This document shows, in pieces, positions 5,920 to 8,918 of a stretch of 8,918 nucleotides of DNA. Each line of letters begins with the position of its first letter. Within the stretch, counting starts at the first letter, position 1. Source of the stretch: an uncultured Ruminococcus sp. (GTDB taxonomy: Bacteria; Bacillota; Clostridia; Oscillospirales; Ruminococcaceae); assembly GCA_947174625.1 (NCBI GenBank), contig CAMWJT010000042.1:1-8918 (forward strand), written 5' to 3'. The position numbers were made by a program, and so were the translations under genes. Below the pieces are notes generated by a model. The model saw only the letters and a list, made by a program, of their open reading frames with translations, made no database searches and was not told where the DNA came from.

Positions 5920-7590
5920 ATGCTTTCAGATATTGAAATTGCACAGCGTGCAGAAATGAAAAAAATTACAGAGATCGCAGAAGAAACAGGCATCCAGGAG
6001 CAGGAACTTGAGCCATACGGACATTATAAAGCAAAAGTCACAGAATCTCTGTTCCAGAGAGTGGCTGACCAGCCGGACGGCAAACTGATTTTAGTCACAG
6101 CAATTAATCCTACACCAGCCGGTGAGGGCAAAACGACTGTCAGTGTCGGATTAGGGCAGGCAATGGCGAAAATCGGCAAAAAGGCAGTGCTTGCACTCCG
6201 TGAGCCGTCTCTTGGACCAGTATTCGGCATCAAGGGGGGAGCTGCCGGCGGCGGTTATTCCCAGGTTGTCCCCATGGAAGATATTAATCTGCATTTCACG
6301 GGGGATATTCATGCCATGACGGCGGCGAATAATCTGCTTTGTGCGCTCCTGGACAATCATATTCAGCAGGGAAATTCCCTGAGAATCGACACCAGGAAAA
6401 TTTTATTCAAGCGTTGCATGGATATGAATGACAGAGCATTGCGAAATATTGTCATCGGCATGGGCGGTGCATTCAATGGTGTTCCCCGTGAAGATGGCTT
6501 CCAGATTACAGTCGCATCTGAAGTCATGGCGATTCTGTGCCTGGCATCCGATCTGGATGACCTCAAAACAAGACTAGGTAATATTTTAGTCGCTTATAAT
6601 CTGGACGGCGAACCAGTCTATGCAAAGGATCTGAATGCACAGGGTGCAATGACGGCATTGCTGAAAGATGCCATCAAGCCGAATTTAGTCCAGACACTGG
6701 AGCATACACCTGTGCTGATTCATGGCGGACCATTTGCGAATATTGCACATGGCTGTAATTCTGTGAGAGCAACAAAATTGGCATTGAAATTAGGCGATTA
6801 CTGCGTGACAGAAGCCGGATTCGGTTCGGATCTCGGTGCAGAAAAATTCTTTGATATTAAATGCCGTTATGCCGGACTGAAACCATCCTGCGTGGTACTG
6901 GTTGCAACTGTGAGAGCATTGAAATACAATGGCGGTATGCCGAAAACGGAGCTGACAAAGCCGGATCTGGATGCTCTGAAAAAAGGCATTGTGAATCTGA
7001 AAACGCATATTGAGAATATGCAGAAATATCATGTACCAGTTGTCGTTGCGCTGAACCAGTTCTATACAGATACGGAAGAAGAATTGAATTATATTGCAGA
7101 ATATTGCCAGGATCTTGGTGTAGAAACATCCCGTTGTGAGATTTTTGCAAAAGGCGGTGCAGGCGGTACGGATCTTGCAGAAAAAGTTTGCAAAATTGCC
7201 GACACGCAGGAATCCGGATTTGAAGTACTGTATTCCCAGGATTTGTCTATTACAGAAAAGATTGAAAAAATCGCAAAAGAGATCTACCGTGCGGACGGTG
7301 TGAAATTCCTGCCGAAAGCCGCAAAGACATTGCAGGGCTTTGAAAAATTGGGATATGGCAATCTGCCTGTCTGCATTGCCAAAACGCAGTATTCTCTTTC
7401 GGACAATCCGCAATTGCTCGGCAAGCCGGAACATTTCACAATCACCGTCAGTGACGTGAGAGTATCCGCCGGCGCAGGATTTATTGTCGTCCTTACAGGT
7501 GATATTATGACTATGCCGGGACTGCCGAAAGCACCGGCGGCATTGAAAATTGACTGCGATAATCACGGCAATATTTCGGGATTATTTTAA
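5920..7590 (+). CDS. fhs: Formate-tetrahydrofolate ligase
   Basis: Fhs joins formate to tetrahydrofolate using ATP, giving 10-formyl-THF for purine and initiator formyl-methionine synthesis or for the methyl branch of acetogenic metabolism. The 556-residue protein has the full family length. The ATP-binding loop TPAGEGKTT is at 65-73. The two family signatures are clear: GIKGGAAGGGY (103-113) and VATVRALKYNGG (328-339). The C-terminal part is intact (SAGAGFIVVLTGDIMTMPGLP, in two pieces at about 516-536). A good Shine-Dalgarno AGGGAGGA (5906-5913) lies 6 nt before the ATG. It sits between pspA (22 nt away) and tsaE (4 nt away), so it is almost certainly cotranscribed. No other Wood-Ljungdahl or folate genes are adjacent, so a plain one-carbon role is more likely than acetogenesis from this context alone. 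Confidence 0.97.
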   Translation: MLSDIEIAQRAEMKKITEIAEETGIQEQELEPYGHYKAKVTESLFQRVADQPDGKLILVTAINPTPAGEGKTTVSVGLGQAMAKIGKKAVLALREPSLGPVFGIKGGAAGGGYSQVVPMEDINLHFTGDIHAMTAANNLLCALLDNHIQQGNSLRIDTRKILFKRCMDMNDRALRNIVIGMGGAFNGVPREDGFQITVASEVMAILCLASDLDDLKTRLGNILVAYNLDGEPVYAKDLNAQGAMTALLKDAIKPNLVQTLEHTPVLIHGGPFANIAHGCNSVRATKLALKLGDYCVTEAGFGSDLGAEKFFDIKCRYAGLKPSCVVLVATVRALKYNGGMPKTELTKPDLDALKKGIVNLKTHIENMQKYHVPVVVALNQFYTDTEEELNYIAEYCQDLGVETSRCEIFAKGGAGGTDLAEKVCKIADTQESGFEVLYSQDLSITEKIEKIAKEIYRADGVKFLPKAAKTLQGFEKLGYGNLPVCIAKTQYSLSDNPQLLGKPEHFTITVSDVRVSAGAGFIVVLTGDIMTMPGLPKAPAALKIDCDNHGNISGLF

Positions 7591-7594
7591 TAAA

Positions 7595-8086
7595 ATGATG
7601 AGCATCAGAAAAGAATTTGTAACAAATTCCCCGGAAGAGAGCATTTCCCTGGCGCATTCGCTGGGGAAGATCCTCCGTGCCGGGGATGTGATCGCTTATT
7701 CCGGCGATCTGGGCGCAGGCAAGACAACATTCACCAGGGGACTTGCCTCCGGGATGGGTCTGTCGGATCTGGTCACTTCACCGACGTTCAGTCTTGTGCA
7801 TGTCTACGGTAGACCGCCTTTGCAGTTATGTCATTTTGACATGTACCGGATCACTGACCCGGACGAACTTGAAACAACGGGTTATTATGATTATCTGCCG
7901 GAAGAGAGCGTTTTTGCGATTGAATGGTCTGAGAATATTATTTCTGCATTGCCGGATGATCTCATTCAGATCCGGATTGAGACACTTGGGGAGACAAGCC
8001 GTAAAATTATTCTGGAAGTGCCGGAAATTACAGAAAATAGTGAAAGTAAAGAAAGAAGGGAACGCTTTGCGGATTTTGGGAATTGA
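7595..8086 (+). CDS. tsaE: tRNA t6A biosynthesis ATPase TsaE
   Basis: TsaE is the ATPase that works with TsaB and TsaD to place threonylcarbamoyl on adenosine 37 of ANN-decoding tRNAs. From the ATG at 7595 the product has 163 residues, near the usual ~150. It carries the P-loop SGDLGAGKTT (36-45), the TSPTF motif (61-65), HFDMYR (80-85) and EWSEN (110-114), all typical of the family. An in-frame ATG at 7550 would overlap fhs by 41 nt and add 15 residues with no family counterpart. ATG-ATG at 7595/7598, 4 nt after the fhs stop, is therefore preferred, with translation coupled to fhs since no clear Shine-Dalgarno is present. The C-terminal tail is charged and overlaps the start of tsaB by 20 nt. 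Confidence 0.92.
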   Translation: MMSIRKEFVTNSPEESISLAHSLGKILRAGDVIAYSGDLGAGKTTFTRGLASGMGLSDLVTSPTFSLVHVYGRPPLQLCHFDMYRITDPDELETTGYYDYLPEESVFAIEWSENIISALPDDLIQIRIETLGETSRKIILEVPEITENSESKERRERFADFGN

Positions 8087-8747
8087 TACCTCCGGAAAGA
8101 CGGCATCCGTTGCCATTCTTGACACAGAAAAAAAAATCCTGCTCGGAGAACATAGTATTTATACGGCAAGGACGCATTCACAAGTCATTATGCCCATGTG
8201 CAAAAATTTGTTGTCTGATTGCAATATGACAGTACAGGATGTGGACGGATTCGCTGTTTCGGTTGGTCCCGGATCGTATACCGGCATCCGGATCGGGATT
8301 GCCGCCGTCCAGGGTATGGCAATGGTGAATCAGACACCTTGCGCCGGGATTTCCACGTTAGCGGCACTGGCATCCCGTGTCGGATCGGGGAATGTTCTGG
8401 CATTGATCCATGCGAGAGAAGATTTGTTTTATTATGGGATCTATGATTTTGCAAGCAGGATCATTCCGGCAGGTACACTTGCGGATCATGCGGAGATTCT
8501 GAATATCTTGGAGAATTATGCCGGACGGATGACACTGACCGGAGACGGTGCGGAGCTGTTCATACAAAATTATGCAAACAAAATCCCGGATTCTCTGGAA
8601 ATTTCCTTGACACCACCGGCTTTGCGGCTGCAATCCGCCGCCGGAATCTGTACTTGTGCAGAATATATTGGATTCGGAACGTCTGCCGATCTGACAGCAA
8701 ATTATTTGCAGGCTGTGCAGATTCAGAAAAGAAAAGGCGAGAAATAA
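8067..8747 (+). CDS. tsaB: tRNA t6A biosynthesis protein TsaB (TTG start)
   Basis: TsaB is the inactive ASKHA-fold partner that dimerises with TsaD and recruits TsaE during t6A synthesis. The 226-residue product, from a TTG at 8067, begins MRILGIDTS, the standard TsaB N-terminus. It contains HSQVIMPM (37-44) and GPGSYTGIRIG (67-77). The C-terminal NYLQ (212-215) corresponds to the YLR-type ending of the family. The Shine-Dalgarno AAGGG (8056-8060) lies 6 nt before TTG and decides the start. A longer reading frame open from 7743 is just tsaE in another frame. The gene overlaps the 3' end of tsaE by 20 nt, implying translational coupling. The common follow-on genes rimI and tsaD are not seen; a gene-free stretch follows instead. 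Confidence 0.93.
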   Translation: MRILGIDTSGKTASVAILDTEKKILLGEHSIYTARTHSQVIMPMCKNLLSDCNMTVQDVDGFAVSVGPGSYTGIRIGIAAVQGMAMVNQTPCAGISTLAALASRVGSGNVLALIHAREDLFYYGIYDFASRIIPAGTLADHAEILNILENYAGRMTLTGDGAELFIQNYANKIPDSLEISLTPPALRLQSAAGICTCAEYIGFGTSADLTANYLQAVQIQKRKGEK

Positions 8748-8794
8748 ATTATAATTTTAATTTTTAACAGAATGGATTTGATTGGTGATGCCAC

Positions 8795-8861
8795 GAGATA
8801 ACGTCTCAATGCAGGAAAATCTGACAGCGGATTGCATTGAGTAAACTATAGGCTGTCGGAT
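8795..8861 (+). ncRNA. Candidate structured RNA with H-type pseudoknot, in a gene-free stretch after tsaB
   Basis: The 171 nt after tsaB hold no credible gene. Stem 1 pairs CTCAATGCA (8805-8813) with TGCATTGAG (8833-8841), 9 perfect base pairs. Stem 2 pairs ATCTGACAGC (8819-8828), inside the stem 1 loop, with GCTGTCGGAT (8852-8861), 10 base pairs with one G-U. Their interlocking order is that of an H-type pseudoknot, with loops GGAAA, GGAT and an A-rich 10-nt TAAACTATAG. A small helix GAGA/TCTC (8795-8798, 8804-8807) and an alternative ATTGCA/TGCAAT pairing (8831-8836, 8865-8870) would compete with stem 1, as in a switch. No known riboswitch class was recognised. It may be the leader of the next gene. 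Confidence 0.45.
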
Positions 8862-8905
8862 AACTGCAATTTTATCAGAAAAAAATATTTTAATATAATT
8901 TTGAT

Positions 8906-8912
8906 AAAGGAG
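8906..8912 (+). promoter_or_regulatory. Ribosome binding site of a gene starting beyond the right edge
   Basis: AAAGGAG lies 6 nt before the end of the window, so a plus-strand start codon is expected at or just after position 8919. The preceding TTTATCA (8871-8877) can pair with TGATAAA (8902-8908), overlapping the first bases of this site. Confidence 0.6.
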
Positions 8913-8918
8913 TTGTTA

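Noticed and set aside
6790..7566. Long open frame of 258 codons on the minus strand inside fhs
   Set aside because: It lies wholly antisense to an intact fhs. The product is rich in Cys, Phe, His and Arg in a way typical of reversed coding sequence, and no family motif is visible.
7550..7594. Upstream ATG for tsaE
   Set aside because: It overlaps fhs by 41 nt and adds residues without counterpart in TsaE; ATG-ATG at 7595 fits the family and the gene spacing.
7743..8066. N-terminal extension of tsaB by 108 codons
   Set aside because: This stretch is tsaE in another frame. The TsaB N-terminus and a Shine-Dalgarno support the TTG at 8067.
8784..8790. GGTGATG as the start of a fluoride riboswitch
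   Set aside because: The expected downstream conserved blocks are not present, and the helices seen do not follow that class's layout.
8809..8844. 11-codon open frame (MQENLTADCIE) as a leader peptide
   Set aside because: No ribosome binding site and no run of regulatory codons; it coincides with the pseudoknot sequence by chance.
8894..8899. Perfect TATAAT as a promoter for the next gene
   Set aside because: No good -35 lies 16-18 nt upstream, and the transcript would begin at the Shine-Dalgarno itself.

Overview
The window reads as ordinary chromosome of a low-to-mid GC Firmicute of the class Clostridia. A Ruminococcus-like Oscillospiraceae member is my best guess. The basis is: typical Gram-positive Shine-Dalgarno sites, a CwlD-type amidase, formate-tetrahydrofolate ligase (Fhs), a PspA/IM30 protein, and a TTG start on two housekeeping genes. 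No phage, transposon, CRISPR, tRNA or rRNA gene was seen. The sequence is unusually rich in the tetranucleotide CCGG.

Region 1 (1-2418, minus strand), in transcription order: a CwlD-like N-acetylmuramoyl-L-alanine amidase, then a secreted C39-type cysteine peptidase with a long Ser/Glu/Thr-rich linker, then the 5' part of radA, which runs off the left edge. The peptidase has its own strong promoter and probably carries radA with it. Between amidase and peptidase lies a perfect 15-bp inverted repeat. Its loop holds a near copy of the DNA that encodes the peptidase signal peptide.

Region 2 (2509-4249, plus strand): UDP-glucose 6-dehydrogenase with a clear promoter and a start-site dyad, three tandem 10-bp repeats over its stop codon, and a small unrecognised 109-residue protein. 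It closes with a hairpin terminator that probably also serves the convergent neighbour.

Region 3 (4261-5046, minus strand): a single-gene unit encoding a calcineurin-type metallophosphoesterase with its own promoter.

Region 4 (5094-8747, plus strand): a likely operon pspA-fhs-tsaE-tsaB from one strong promoter preceded by a dyad. It joins envelope-stress protection, one-carbon metabolism and tRNA t6A modification. tsaE and tsaB overlap by 20 nt.

Region 5 (8748-8918): no gene, but two long interlocking helices can form an H-type RNA pseudoknot, followed by a ribosome binding site for a gene just beyond the right edge. This is the best candidate for an undescribed element, a structured leader RNA. 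The protein-coding content is otherwise conventional.
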